Source: UBA1219 sp045601425 (GTDB taxonomy: Bacteria > Bacteroidota > Bacteroidia > Bacteroidales > P3). From it: a stretch of DNA of 64,000 bases. Positions within the stretch are counted from its first letter, which is position 1, and each line of letters begins with the position of its first letter. Below are positions 52,015-61,322 of this stretch, piece by piece. The notes beneath the pieces are model-generated. The model ran no database searches. It saw only the letters and a program-made list of their open reading frames with translations, and was not told the DNA's origin. The position numbers and the translations under genes were made by a program. The DNA lies in assembly GCA_045601425.1 (NCBI GenBank), contig JAZRZP010000022.1, forward strand, positions 23,749 to 87,748. Reading direction: 5' to 3'.

Positions 52015-54486
52015 TTAACTTCTGATTTTTGCTCCGAGCTTTGCTTCGAAATTCTTCTGCAGTTTTTCCATGATGGTTTCTATCTGCTTGTCGGACAGGG
52101 TTTTGTCTTTGTCCTGAAGTGTGAAGCTTACGGCATAGGATTTTTTGCCGGCCTCTATGTGTTCGCCTTCGTAAACGTCGAATAGTCCGACTTTCTTGAG
52201 GAGTTTTTTCTCCGATTCGAATGCGATTTTTTCTATTTCATCGAAGTTTACGTTTTTGTCTATTACCAGTGCAAGATCTCTGCGGACTTCCGGAAACTTG
52301 GCAACTTCGGTGTATGTCACTTCTTTTGCAGGAAGGTTCTTGAGAACCATGTCCCAGTTTATGTCGGCATAAAATACTTCCTGCTTGCAGTCGGCCTTTT
52401 TGAGCGTGGCCTTTGTCAAAAGGCCTATCGAAGCAATTGTCTTGTGGCTGTCCTTGAATACGAGGTCGATGCCTTCGGTGAAATATTTTGCTTTGGCAGG
52501 TTCGGCGGCGATGCGGCTCATGTTTATCCTCAAACGTCGCAATACGTTGACGACGTACGATTTGAGGTAGTAAAAGTCGGTTTGCTGCTGCTGGAGTTTC
52601 CAGTTTTCCGGAATTTCGCTGCCGGTTGTGAATATGGAAAGATGTCGTTCTTCGGAATACCGTTTCGTGACATCGCTGTTTTCCGTCTGTTCGGGATTGT
52701 AGCGGTATGTCTTTCCGAATTCGTAAAGTTTCTGGCTCTGTATTTTGTGGTTGAGGTTGTAAACGATGCATTCCATGCCGCTGTAAAGCAGTGTCTGGCG
52801 CATTACGTTCAGTTCCTTGCTCAGAGGGTTGAGGATTACGACATTGTTTCTGCTGTCGAAATCCTCGTTGTTTTCGTAGTATTCCGATTTGGTGAGAGAA
52901 TTGTTCATTATTTCACAGAAACCATTGTCGGTCAGGTAGTTGGAAATGGTATTCTGTACTTTGTTCGGATTAGGTTTCCTGCTGTACGACAGACAGCTGT
53001 TGAGTGATTCGTCGAACGAAATGTTGTTGTAGCCGTATATACGCATGATTTCCTCCACCACGTCGCATTCCCTGGTTACATCGACTTTGTTGGTGGCGAC
53101 TCTGACAGTCATGCCTTCGGCGTTTTCCGCTTCCACTTCGATGTCCAGCATGGAAAGTATGGACTTGATGGTGTCAACCGGTATTTCCTTTCCCATGATG
53201 TTGAATATGCGTTTGTAGTTGATTTCAACTCTGGCACGTTCTATTGGGGTGGGGTATATGTCGGTGATTTCGGAGCTTATTGTGCCGCCTGCAAGTTCTT
53301 TTATAAGCATAGCGGCACGTTTCAGTGCGTATATGGTGATGTTGGGGTCGCAGCCGCGTTCGTAGCGGAACGAGGCATCGGTCTTGAGTCCGTGGTATTT
53401 GGAAGTCTTGCGTATGCTTACCGGATTGAAGTATGCACTTTCGAGAAATACGCTGGTGGTTTGCGAGGTGACTCCCGATTTTTCGCCGCCGAACACTCCT
53501 GCAATGCACATGCCTTCCTTTTCATTGCAAATCATGAGTTCGTTGCCGTTCAACTTGCGTTCTACGCCATCAAGGGTAGTGAACTTTGTTCCTTCCGGAA
53601 GACGTTTTACTATGACTTGTCCGCCTTCTATCTTGTCCGCGTCGAAAGCGTGCATCGGCTGTCCGATTTCCATCAGTACGAAGTTTGTGATATCCACTAT
53701 GTTGTTTATCGGTCGTATGCCCACTGCCGAGAGTCTGTTCTTGAGCCAGTCGGGAGATTCGGAAACCTTTACTCCTGTAATGGTAAGTCCTGAATATCGG
53801 GGGCAAAGTTCGGGTTCTTCAACCGAAACGTTTATTTTCAAATTGCTGTTGTCCTGTTTGAAACCTGCCACCGAAGGTATGTCGAGAGTCAGGTGGCCGC
53901 CGTGTTGGGTGTTGTAGGCGGCCACGAGGTCACGGCCAACGCCTACGTGCGACGTAGCGTCGGAACGGTTGGCCGTTATGGCCACTTCAATGGCGTAATC
54001 TTCTTCAACGTGGAAATATTTTTTTGCCGGCATTCCCACCTCGGCGTCGTCGGGGAGCACCATGATGCCGTCGTGTGAGGAACCGAGTCCGAGTTCATCG
54101 GCAGCACACAGCATGCCTTCGGAAACCTTGCCGCGTATTTTAGACTTCTTTATCTCAAAGTGTTCGGTGTCGGAAGTCCATATCTGAGTGCCAATGGTTG
54201 CCACAACGACTTTCTGTCCTGCTGCCACGTTGGGAGCTCCGCATACTATGTCGAGCAGCCGGTCGCCGGCCACGTCCACGGTGGTGACGTGCAGGTGGTC
54301 CGAATCCGGGTGCGGTTCGCAAGTCATCACCTGACCTATAACCACGTGTTCCAAACCTCCTTTTATGGTCTCGACTTTTTCAATTCCTTCGATTTCCAAA
54401 CCGCTGAATGTAAGGATGTCGTCAATCTCTTTCGGGCTCAAATCGGATTTTACATAATCCTGAAGCCATTTGTATGATACTATCAT
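52015..54486 (-). CDS. pheT: Phenylalanine--tRNA ligase beta subunit
   Basis: An 823-residue subunit. It opens MIVSYKWLQDYVKSDLSP, followed by the tRNA-binding OB domain (LEHVVIGQVMTCEPHPDSDHLHV), B3/B4 editing domain (ADKIEGGQVIVKRLPEGTKF), B5 and core repeats and the C-terminal ferredoxin-fold anticodon-binding domain (FPEVRRDLALVIDKNVNF; KTLSDKQIETIME). Length and order are standard. pheS is not adjacent, as is often the case in Bacteroidota. It is preceded by a clear promoter on the minus strand and followed by kamD. Confidence 0.97.
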   Translation of the reverse strand: MIVSYKWLQDYVKSDLSPKEIDDILTFSGLEIEGIEKVETIKGGLEHVVIGQVMTCEPHPDSDHLHVTTVDVAGDRLLDIVCGAPNVAAGQKVVVATIGTQIWTSDTEHFEIKKSKIRGKVSEGMLCAADELGLGSSHDGIMVLPDDAEVGMPAKKYFHVEEDYAIEVAITANRSDATSHVGVGRDLVAAYNTQHGGHLTLDIPSVAGFKQDNSNLKINVSVEEPELCPRYSGLTITGVKVSESPDWLKNRLSAVGIRPINNIVDITNFVLMEIGQPMHAFDADKIEGGQVIVKRLPEGTKFTTLDGVERKLNGNELMICNEKEGMCIAGVFGGEKSGVTSQTTSVFLESAYFNPVSIRKTSKYHGLKTDASFRYERGCDPNITIYALKRAAMLIKELAGGTISSEITDIYPTPIERARVEINYKRIFNIMGKEIPVDTIKSILSMLDIEVEAENAEGMTVRVATNKVDVTRECDVVEEIMRIYGYNNISFDESLNSCLSYSRKPNPNKVQNTISNYLTDNGFCEIMNNSLTKSEYYENNEDFDSRNNVVILNPLSKELNVMRQTLLYSGMECIVYNLNHKIQSQKLYEFGKTYRYNPEQTENSDVTKRYSEERHLSIFTTGSEIPENWKLQQQQTDFYYLKSYVVNVLRRLRINMSRIAAEPAKAKYFTEGIDLVFKDSHKTIASIGLLTKATLKKADCKQEVFYADINWDMVLKNLPAKEVTYTEVAKFPEVRRDLALVIDKNVNFDEIEKIAFESEKKLLKKVGLFDVYEGEHIEAGKKSYAVSFTLQDKDKTLSDKQIETIMEKLQKNFEAKLGAKIRS

Positions 54487-54560
54487 GTTTGTATAATTAC
54501 TTATGTTTCAATAAACTGATGTTGCGGGAAAGGTGTCTTTCGCCGCATTTACCAAAACTA

Positions 54561-54591
54561 CAAAAATACGAAAAAAAAATCTTTTCCGCAA
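54561..54591 (-). promoter_or_regulatory. pheT promoter
   Basis: Minus-strand TTG (54589-54591) and TATTTTTG (54561-54568) with a 20-base spacer. It overlaps the divergent pyrH promoter region, so the two may compete. Confidence 0.6.
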
Positions 54592-54605
54592 AAGAAATTT
54601 TTTCG

Positions 54606-54613
54606 TATCTTTG
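54606..54613 (+). promoter_or_regulatory. -7 element of the pyrH promoter
   Basis: TATCTTTG at 54606-54613 after a T-rich run. The pyrH leader is then ~120 bases with no strong hairpin. Confidence 0.6.
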
Positions 54614-54738
54614 CAATCTGCATTTTAAGTTCGGAAAATGCGGTTGCAAAAGATTTTTCCGAAACCCTATCGAGTTGAAAGTGAAAAACTTTTGCGTTTT
54701 TGATACGAACAGTTTGATAACTAAAAAACACGAAAAAA

Positions 54739-55443
54739 ATGAGATACAACAGGGTACTTTTGAAGCTCAGTGGAGAATCGCTGATGGGCAAACAGAGTTA
54801 CGGTATTTCGCCGGAGATGCTCGAACAATATGCTTTGGATATAAAAGAGGCTGTAAATCAGGGTGTTGAAGTGGCAATAGTCATTGGAGGTGGAAATATT
54901 TTCCGAGGATTGAGCGGTGCCGCCAAAGGCATGGACCGCGTGCAGGGCGATTATATGGGAATGCTTGCCACGCTCATAAACAGCATGGCATTGCAGGCCG
55001 AACTTGAAAAACAGGGCATGCGCACCGAACTCCTTTCGGGTCTGGCCATTGAACCTATATGCAAGGAAATGAGCCGGCGCAGGGCAATAGATGCCATGAA
55101 AGAAGGCAAGGTGGTGGTAATAGGCGGCGGAAGCGGAAATCCGTTCTTTACCACCGATACAGCTTCGGCATTGCGTGCTGTGGAAATAAAAGCTGATGCC
55201 ATTCTCAAGGGTACACGCGTTGACGGTGTCTATACTGCCGACCCTGAAAAAGACCCTACCGCAACGAAATTCGAGACTCTTTCGTTTGCTGAAGCCCTGT
55301 CGAAGAAATTGAAAATCATGGATTTGACAGCTTTCGCACTTTGCGAGGAGAACAATCTTCCAATATACGTTTTCGACATGAACAAGCCCGGAAATCTGCT
55401 CAAAGTGGTGAAGGGTGAAAATATCGGAACCGAAGTGAAATAA
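54739..55443 (+). CDS. pyrH: UMP kinase
   Basis: Phosphorylates UMP to UDP with ATP in pyrimidine metabolism; bacterial hexameric type. The 234 residues start with RYNRVLLKLSGESLMGKQSYG, then VAIVIGGGNIFRGL, TAIDGMATLINSMALQ-type (MGMLATLINSMALQAEL), VVVIGGGSGNPFFTTDTASALRA and DGVYTADPEKDPTATKFETL. Housekeeping gene. It is the first of a plus-strand run (lipoprotein, rhomboid, EEP, ABC-F) with short gaps, although the later genes may have internal promoters. Confidence 0.97.
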   Translation: MRYNRVLLKLSGESLMGKQSYGISPEMLEQYALDIKEAVNQGVEVAIVIGGGNIFRGLSGAAKGMDRVQGDYMGMLATLINSMALQAELEKQGMRTELLSGLAIEPICKEMSRRRAIDAMKEGKVVVIGGGSGNPFFTTDTASALRAVEIKADAILKGTRVDGVYTADPEKDPTATKFETLSFAEALSKKLKIMDLTAFALCEENNLPIYVFDMNKPGNLLKVVKGENIGTEVK

Positions 55444-55458
55444 GACATTTGTTTGAAA

Positions 55459-55833
55459 ATGAAGAAATTACTTTTTTCGCTTCTTTTCGGAGCATTGTGT
55501 TTGCCAGTGCTTTTTGTTTCGTGTAAAAAGGATTACGAAGAGACAGAGTTTTCCGGCAAGGTGGTTTATGGAACTATTTGCAGTACACAGACTTACGGAT
55601 ATGTCATAGCCTTGGATTCTCCTGCGGGGTTCGGTCAGGAGGTCGAAATAGGTGGAGTGCGGTATCCGAACGCCGTGATAGGATACGAGTCACCGAAAAT
55701 TCTGAAAGACCAGTGGAAAGTTTCGGGTGTCTTTTATGAAACCAAAGGCTACGGAAAAGTCCACTGTTCGCTTTGGTCGGACTACATAAACATGAAGGAG
55801 GTAATATTCCTCGAAGTCAATCACGACAATTGA
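55459..55833 (+). CDS. Small putative lipoprotein
   Basis: A 124-residue protein starting MKKLLFSLLFGALCLPVLFVSC, with Cys in the lipobox followed by KKDYEETEF. The mature part has strands GKVVYGTICSTQTYGYVIAL and WSDYINMKEVIFLEVNHDN. No known domain recognised. The frame opens at TTG 55453, two codons before ATG 55459. It sits 15 bases after pyrH and 15 before the rhomboid-like gene. Confidence 0.6.
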   Translation: MKKLLFSLLFGALCLPVLFVSCKKDYEETEFSGKVVYGTICSTQTYGYVIALDSPAGFGQEVEIGGVRYPNAVIGYESPKILKDQWKVSGVFYETKGYGKVHCSLWSDYINMKEVIFLEVNHDN

Positions 55834-55848
55834 AAAATACAATAGGCA

Positions 55849-56703
55849 ATGTTGAGGACAATCCTGATACAGGTAAAGAACTTTTTCAGAAGCAAGACTT
55901 TGCTTTCGCGGCTGGTGGTGGTTAATGCTGCCGTGTGGCTGGCAGTACTGTTCGCCGATTTTCTCGTGCATTGGTTCACGCTGAAGGAGTCGGCAGGTTC
56001 CGGTTTCGTAAGGGAGTGGCTGATGTTGCCGGCAGGTTTCGAAAACATCATTGCAAAACCATGGACGTTGGTTTCGTACATGTTTTTCAGCGACGGTTTC
56101 CTTCAACTCTTGGCAAGTGTGCTGCTGCTGAGTTTTTCGGGCATCATGTTCACACGCTATATGAGCAACGGAAAGTTTGCCCTTGTCTATTTCGCAGGGG
56201 GCATCGTTGCCGGACTTTCATCTGCCGTTTACTGTTCGCTGTCGGGCGACTGCACCGGCACGGCTTTCGGAGGGTCAACGGCAGTGGCAATATGCATTTT
56301 CATGGCAATAACGGCCTATATTCCGGGAATGCCGCTGTTCGGAAAGATTAAAATGAAACATGTCGCCTGCATTTTCGTGGTTATGGACCTGCTTTCTGTC
56401 CTTTCTACCGATGCCATGATTCGGGGAAGCCACGTACTCAACCTCTGTGCCGCATTTTGGGGATTCGCCATCGTTTACGTGCCGAAGTTTTTTGAAAAGC
56501 GTAAGTCCGCGATCAAGGTTAAGCGTCGCGGAAAGCAGCAAACCACGCACCGCCGACCCGAGACAGATGAAGAGTACAACCGCCGCAGGGCAGAAAATGA
56601 AAAACGCATTGACGAAATACTCGACAAAATATCACAGTCGGGTTACGGAAAACTGACTGCCGAAGAAAAGGAATTCCTGTTTAAAACATCAAGTAAACGT
56701 TGA
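55849..56703 (+). CDS. Rhomboid-family intramembrane protein with altered oxyanion motif
   Basis: A 284-residue protein with about six membrane segments (~20-215) and a charged C-terminal tail (MKRRGKQQTTHRRPETDEEYN-like) that includes a repeat-like linker KRIDEILDKISQSGYGKLTAEEKEFL, as in other Bacteroidota rhomboid proteins. The nucleophile region GGSTAV (Ser ~147) and the later His in GSHVLNL are kept. The usual HxxxN loop (H-L-hh-N) reads SDGFLQLLAS, so the oxyanion His and Asn are missing. It may be inactive or divergent. It ends 3 bases before the EEP gene. Confidence 0.75.
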   Translation: MLRTILIQVKNFFRSKTLLSRLVVVNAAVWLAVLFADFLVHWFTLKESAGSGFVREWLMLPAGFENIIAKPWTLVSYMFFSDGFLQLLASVLLLSFSGIMFTRYMSNGKFALVYFAGGIVAGLSSAVYCSLSGDCTGTAFGGSTAVAICIFMAITAYIPGMPLFGKIKMKHVACIFVVMDLLSVLSTDAMIRGSHVLNLCAAFWGFAIVYVPKFFEKRKSAIKVKRRGKQQTTHRRPETDEEYNRRRAENEKRIDEILDKISQSGYGKLTAEEKEFLFKTSSKR

Positions 56704-56706
56704 AAA

Positions 56707-57768
56707 ATGAAAAGATTCTTTCGTATAATACTGGTATGTATAAATCTGATGTTCGCACTGGTACTGCTTTTGGCAGACCTTGCCGGCAGTGTGAAGCCGT
56801 CGGCATCTTTAAGCATATCGATTCTCAGTTACGGCTACCTGTACATTCTGATTGCCAATACTGCTTTCCTCATAATATGGCTCTGCCTGAGGAGCCGACT
56901 GTTTCTTGTCTCGCTTGTCGTTATACTGTTTAAAATCAATTATATACCGAGATATATGCAGCTTGGAGGTGTTGAAGAAACGGAAATTTCCGACGAAAAT
57001 TCCCTGAAAATAATGAGCTTCAACACTCACGTGTTCCGCTGGACCGACACATCGTCGTTTTCCACGTTGAGACTTATCGACGAGGAACAGCCCGACATCA
57101 TCTGCTTTCAGGAATTCACCATACGGCTCACATACAACATTCTGGACAGCATGCGGGCACGGAAGTATTTCTATATTCACAGCCGCAACAAGTCTGCCGA
57201 TGCTGTGACCGGAACCTCTGTCTTTTCCCGTTATCCTATTGTAAATAAAGGTGTTATGAATGACGGCAGGGCGGTGTTTACCGATATAAAGAAAAACGAT
57301 TCGGTATTCAGGGTGTATTCGATACATCTCGACTCATACCATCTCGACGATAACGACAAAAGCCAGATTGACCAGTTGGCACACGGCAATGTCGACGACA
57401 GCAGTCGCAGTACTCTGCGGAAGTTCAAGAAAACGCTCCTGAAGCATGAGACTGAGGTGGAAACTCTCGGTGAAAGCATAGAGAAGTGCGGCATACCCAT
57501 GATACTTTGCGGTGACTTCAACGACCCCCCGGCGTCGTATGCCTACAACTATCTGCGTCAGTATTTCAAGGACTCGTACTGCGAGCAGGGAAGAGGGGCA
57601 GGAACGACTTTCAACGGCATGTTCCACAACCTGCGCATCGACTATGTTTTTCATGACGATAATTTCAAAGTCCTTGCATACAAAGTCGTCAATTGCAACA
57701 TATCGGATCATTATCCTCTGATAGTGACTTTGCAGAGGGAAACGGCAGAAACCGATAATGTGAAATAA
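56707..57768 (+). CDS. Endonuclease/exonuclease/phosphatase-family membrane protein
   Basis: A 353-residue protein with two or three N-terminal membrane segments (~5-80) and a C-terminal EEP domain. The EEP motifs are SLKIMSFNTHVFRW, QPDIICFQEFT (metal-binding Glu), IPMILCGDFNDPPAS, and SDHYPLIVTL at the end. This architecture is typical of Bacteroidota proteins found next to the rhomboid gene. The substrate (nucleic acid, phospholipid or inositol phosphate) cannot be told. It overlaps no neighbour; ABC-F follows after 16 bases. Confidence 0.8.
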   Translation: MKRFFRIILVCINLMFALVLLLADLAGSVKPSASLSISILSYGYLYILIANTAFLIIWLCLRSRLFLVSLVVILFKINYIPRYMQLGGVEETEISDENSLKIMSFNTHVFRWTDTSSFSTLRLIDEEQPDIICFQEFTIRLTYNILDSMRARKYFYIHSRNKSADAVTGTSVFSRYPIVNKGVMNDGRAVFTDIKKNDSVFRVYSIHLDSYHLDDNDKSQIDQLAHGNVDDSSRSTLRKFKKTLLKHETEVETLGESIEKCGIPMILCGDFNDPPASYAYNYLRQYFKDSYCEQGRGAGTTFNGMFHNLRIDYVFHDDNFKVLAYKVVNCNISDHYPLIVTLQRETAETDNVK

Positions 57769-57784
57769 TGACAGGAAAAGACAG

Positions 57785-59668
57785 ATGCCAGCACTTTTAA
57801 CCATAGAGAATCTTTCGAAGTCGTACGGCGAAAAAAACTTGTTCGAAGACATATCGTTTGGAGTAAACGAAGGTCAGAAGACAGCACTTATCGCCCGCAA
57901 CGGCACCGGAAAATCAACGCTTTTGAGCATCATCAACGGCGACACTCTGCCCGATGCCGGACGTGTGACCTTCCGCAGCGACATACGTATGGCCTATCTG
58001 CCTCAGAATCCTTCCATGGACGAGAATATGGACTTGCGTACGTTCATCTTCGCTTCCGAAAACAAGTATGTGCGGCTTGTCAACAACTATGAAAAAGCCC
58101 TGCTCAACATACAGACCGACAACTCTCCTGTCAACGAGAAACGCCTGCAGGACGCCATCAACCAAATGGATGCGGCAGGGGCATGGGACTACGAAAACCG
58201 CGTGAAGGAAATTCTCTTCCGGTTGAACATCCGCGATCTGGACAAGAAGATTGGCATGCTTTCCGGCGGCGAACGCAAAAAGATTGCACTCTCGAAAGTC
58301 CTGATTGACGACTGTAACCTGCTTATCCTCGACGAACCTACCAACCATTTGGACATCAGTATGATAGAATGGCTTGAGGAATTCCTTTCAAAGCAGAACC
58401 TCAGCATACTCATGGTTACCCACGACCGCTATTTTCTCGACCATGTCTGTCAGGACATTCTGGAAATCGACGGCGGAAACCTTTATCATTACAAGGGTAC
58501 CTACAATTATTACGTGGAAAAGAAAGCCGAACGGCAACTTATTGAACGTCAGGAAATTGAGAAAGCCAAGAACCTCTACCGTACCGAACTTGACTGGATG
58601 AGGCGCATGCCGTGTGCCCGAGGAACCAAGGCACGTGCACGTATCGATGCTTTCCACGAACTTGAAGAAAAGGCACACAAGCGCATCGACGACCGTAAGC
58701 CGCAGCTTTCGGTGAAGACGGAGCGTATCGGCGGCAAGATTCTCGAAATGTACAATGTTACGAAGAGTTACGGCGGCAAAAAACTTGTCGACGACTTCAG
58801 TTACGTTTGCAAGAAAGGTGAGAAGATAGGCATAGTGGGCCCCAACGGCATAGGGAAATCCACTTTTCTGAACCTCATAACGGGTGCCCTGCGTCCCGAC
58901 AGCGGCCGTATCATCACCGGACAGACCATACAGTTCGGCTACTATACGCAGAACGGCTTGCAGGAAAAAGACGACCGCAGGGTCATCGAGATAATCCGCG
59001 AAGTGGCAGAAGTAATCCGTTTACAGGACGGCAAGGACATTTCGGCAACACAGTTCCTGCGTCATTTCGGGTTCGAGGACACCGTGCAGTACAACTATTA
59101 CGGCAACCTCAGCGGCGGCGAACGTCGCCGGCTTTACCTGCTCAAGGTTCTGATATCGAACCCCAATTTCCTTATTCTCGACGAACCAACCAACGACCTT
59201 GATATTTACACTCTCGAAATTCTCGAGGAATTTCTCGAAAGTTATCAGGGGTGTCTCATCATCGTTTCGCACGACCGCAGTTTCATGGACGACCTTGTCG
59301 ACCACCTTTTCGTATTCGAAGGAGACGGCAAAATCCGCGATTACCACAGCAATTATTCCGATTACATGAAGGACAAGCTTGCCGCACAGCGTGTTGAAAC
59401 CCAGCAGAAACGCTCCGAAAAGCCGCAGTACGAACGTCCAAAAAGTACCAACAAGCCTACTTTCAAGCAGCAGCAGGAGTATAAAAGCCTGACTGTTGAA
59501 ATTCAGCAGCTCGAGGCCGAAAAGCATGAACTTGAAACTTTGCTTGGCGGAGGAGAGGATGTTTCGCACGAGAAAATCGCCGCATGGTCGCTGCGCATAG
59601 GCGAGATAATGGAACTCCTTGACGGGAAAGAGCTCCGCTGGCTCGAACTTGACGAAATCTGCGGGTGA
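57785..59668 (+). CDS. ABC-F family ATPase (Uup/EttA-like)
   Basis: A 627-residue cytosolic protein with two ATP-binding domains and no membrane part. Walker A ARNGTGKSTLL and GPNGIGKSTFL, signatures LSGGERKKIAL and LSGGERRRLYL and Walker B LLILDEPTNHLD and FLILDEPTNDLD are intact. Between the domains is the interdomain linker (RELDW... KARARIDAFHEL). The C-terminal coiled coil (~530-627, QQEYKSLTVEIQQLEAEKHELET) is of the Uup type. ABC-F proteins act on ribosomes to relieve stalling or, in some, to protect from antibiotics. A housekeeping role is more likely here; the class is inferred from the C-terminal coiled coil. Confidence 0.92.
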   Translation: MPALLTIENLSKSYGEKNLFEDISFGVNEGQKTALIARNGTGKSTLLSIINGDTLPDAGRVTFRSDIRMAYLPQNPSMDENMDLRTFIFASENKYVRLVNNYEKALLNIQTDNSPVNEKRLQDAINQMDAAGAWDYENRVKEILFRLNIRDLDKKIGMLSGGERKKIALSKVLIDDCNLLILDEPTNHLDISMIEWLEEFLSKQNLSILMVTHDRYFLDHVCQDILEIDGGNLYHYKGTYNYYVEKKAERQLIERQEIEKAKNLYRTELDWMRRMPCARGTKARARIDAFHELEEKAHKRIDDRKPQLSVKTERIGGKILEMYNVTKSYGGKKLVDDFSYVCKKGEKIGIVGPNGIGKSTFLNLITGALRPDSGRIITGQTIQFGYYTQNGLQEKDDRRVIEIIREVAEVIRLQDGKDISATQFLRHFGFEDTVQYNYYGNLSGGERRRLYLLKVLISNPNFLILDEPTNDLDIYTLEILEEFLESYQGCLIIVSHDRSFMDDLVDHLFVFEGDGKIRDYHSNYSDYMKDKLAAQRVETQQKRSEKPQYERPKSTNKPTFKQQQEYKSLTVEIQQLEAEKHELETLLGGGEDVSHEKIAAWSLRIGEIMELLDGKELRWLELDEICG

Positions 59669-59682
59669 TATTCTGTGGCAAT

Positions 59683-60936
59683 TTATCTGGCAATCAGCCA
59701 CCTGCGAGGATTCTGGCTCTCGCTGCCTTTCCATATCTGGAAGTTGAATTCCGATTTGTTTTCGCTGTTTACATGCAGATTCCCTATTTTCTGTTTGGAG
59801 GTAACCTTGTCGCCCTCCTTGACGCTGACATTCCCCAAGTCGGTATATACCGAGAAATAGTCTCCGTGGCGGATTATCATTACCTTCTGGCCGTCGGGAC
59901 CGGTGGATATTCTCGATACTTCGCCGTCGAAGACGCTGCGTACGCTGCTGCCGTTGGACGACAATATCTCGAGACCGTTGTTGATGTTTTCGCCACCCGA
60001 TTCGTGTCTGTAACGTCCGTATTCCCTCAGCACAGTTGCTTTTTCAACAGGCCATGGCAGACGTCCGCGATTTGATGCGAAACTTGCCGACAGCGGATCT
60101 TCGCTTGACGGGGTGGACTTGGGCGATGTGGCCTTGCCGTCCGATGTCTTGCTGCCTTTGGAAGCATTGGCCTTGCGTTTGGCTTCCTGTGCCTTGCGTA
60201 CTTCTTCGTTGATGAGGCGCTGTATCTGTTTCTGCAGTTTCTGTGCCTGCTGTTGCTTCTTCTGTACTTGTGCCGTAAGGTTCTTGGCCTGTTTGTCGTA
60301 GTCTTTTATCGATTTCTCCTGCTGGTTCTTTTCACGGCTGAGCTGTTTCTTGTTGGCAACTTCCTGAGCCAGAAAGTCGGACTGTTCTTTTTTCTTGGCA
60401 ACCAGACTTTCCGAAATCCTGTTCAGTTCATCGGTTTTGTCGCCGATGAGCTGGGCCTGATATTTGCGGTAACGGCTGTATTCCCTGAAATATTTCTGGT
60501 GCAGATAGCGATGGTTGAAACTGCTGTAGTCGAGTACCATATTGAGTTTGGTGAGGTACATGCGTTCCTTGTATAGTGCCTGTATTATCTTGGCATATTC
60601 GGCTTTCATGTTGTCTATCTGGTTGCGTAGGGTCGTTATGGAATCCTGAGTCTGGGATATTTCGCGGTTTATGATGCCAAGTTGTCCGTTGATGTTGCGT
60701 ATGAGCTTTTCACGTTCGGCTATTTTCTTGTTCAGCGATTTCAGCTGTTTGGTGGAAAGTTTCTTGTTGCTTTTCACCGAAGCCAGATCTTTGTTGAGTT
60801 GCTTTATTTCCCGTTCGATTTTGGCTTTTTCCTTTTCCAGTGACGAACGGTTTTGGGCAATTGCTCCACCCGAAAGCATTATGAATAATGCCAGAATTGT
60901 GAATATTCTTGTATAGAATCCTGATTTACAGTTCAT
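59683..60936 (-). CDS. EnvC-like protein with degenerate M23 (LytM) domain
   Basis: A 417-residue periplasmic protein: signal peptide ending GAIAQ, a long coiled coil (~25-270), a Lys/Ser/Pro linker and a C-terminal LytM domain (~320-417). The Zn ligands of active M23 peptidases are replaced: NNGLEILSSNG where His and Asp are expected, and HGDYFSVYTDLGN where the last His is Asp. EnvC and NlpD share this loss and activate cell-wall amidases during division, so the same role is likely. ATG 60936 gives a good signal peptide; the frame opens at TTG 60963. Convergent to the ABC-F gene. Confidence 0.88.
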   Translation of the reverse strand: MNCKSGFYTRIFTILALFIMLSGGAIAQNRSSLEKEKAKIEREIKQLNKDLASVKSNKKLSTKQLKSLNKKIAEREKLIRNINGQLGIINREISQTQDSITTLRNQIDNMKAEYAKIIQALYKERMYLTKLNMVLDYSSFNHRYLHQKYFREYSRYRKYQAQLIGDKTDELNRISESLVAKKKEQSDFLAQEVANKKQLSREKNQQEKSIKDYDKQAKNLTAQVQKKQQQAQKLQKQIQRLINEEVRKAQEAKRKANASKGSKTSDGKATSPKSTPSSEDPLSASFASNRGRLPWPVEKATVLREYGRYRHESGGENINNGLEILSSNGSSVRSVFDGEVSRISTGPDGQKVMIIRHGDYFSVYTDLGNVSVKEGDKVTSKQKIGNLHVNSENKSEFNFQIWKGSESQNPRRWLIAR

Positions 60937-60967
60937 TAGTGATTTCTTTTTGTAATATACCAAACTC

Positions 60968-60975
60968 CAAAGTTA
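60968..60975 (-). promoter_or_regulatory. -7 element of the EnvC-like gene promoter
   Basis: Minus-strand TAACTTTG (60968-60975) lies 32 bases before the ATG at 60936. No clean -33 TTG. Confidence 0.5.
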
Positions 60976-61115
60976 CCAAAAAAACGCCGTTTCAGCATTG
61001 TTTGTAAAAATTACTTTTCAATACTGGAATGTTTATTTCTCGGCTTGCCGGATGCGTGGAAAAAAAATTTTTCGGAAATTTTTCAGATATGACAGGAAAT
61101 GACATATCTGTTTCG

Positions 61116-61257
61116 TAACTTTGCCGCCGGAAAAATAAGGAAAAACAAATCAATTCTGATATATAATCTACAGCAACGAATGACGCACGGAACGGCCTGC
61201 TGGCCTGTCCATTTATAGAAAACATGGTGTGCTATTTCGTGGCACACCGTGCTTTTT
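61116..61257 (+). ncRNA. Candidate small RNA with its own promoter and terminator
   Basis: A -7 element TAACTTTG (61116-61123) would start RNA near 61130. It contains a GGCC-TGCT-GGCC hairpin near 61194-61205 and ends in a terminator: CATGGTGTGC (61223-61232) pairs with GCACACCGTG (61242-61251) and is followed by five T residues. No ORF is plausible. Expected length ~125 bases. The next promoter (61291) for hsdM follows at once. It holds the 60964-61322 gap together with the promoters. Confidence 0.5.
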
Positions 61258-61290
61258 ATCAACAAAGGAGTTTTTTTCGGAAAAAATTCG

Positions 61291-61298
61291 TATCTTTG
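61291..61298 (+). promoter_or_regulatory. -7 element of the hsdM promoter
   Basis: TATCTTTG at 61291-61298, 24 bases before the ATG at 61323. No clear -33 TTG. Confidence 0.55.
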
Positions 61299-61322
61299 CA
61301 GGTTGGAATAAGATGAAAAAAT

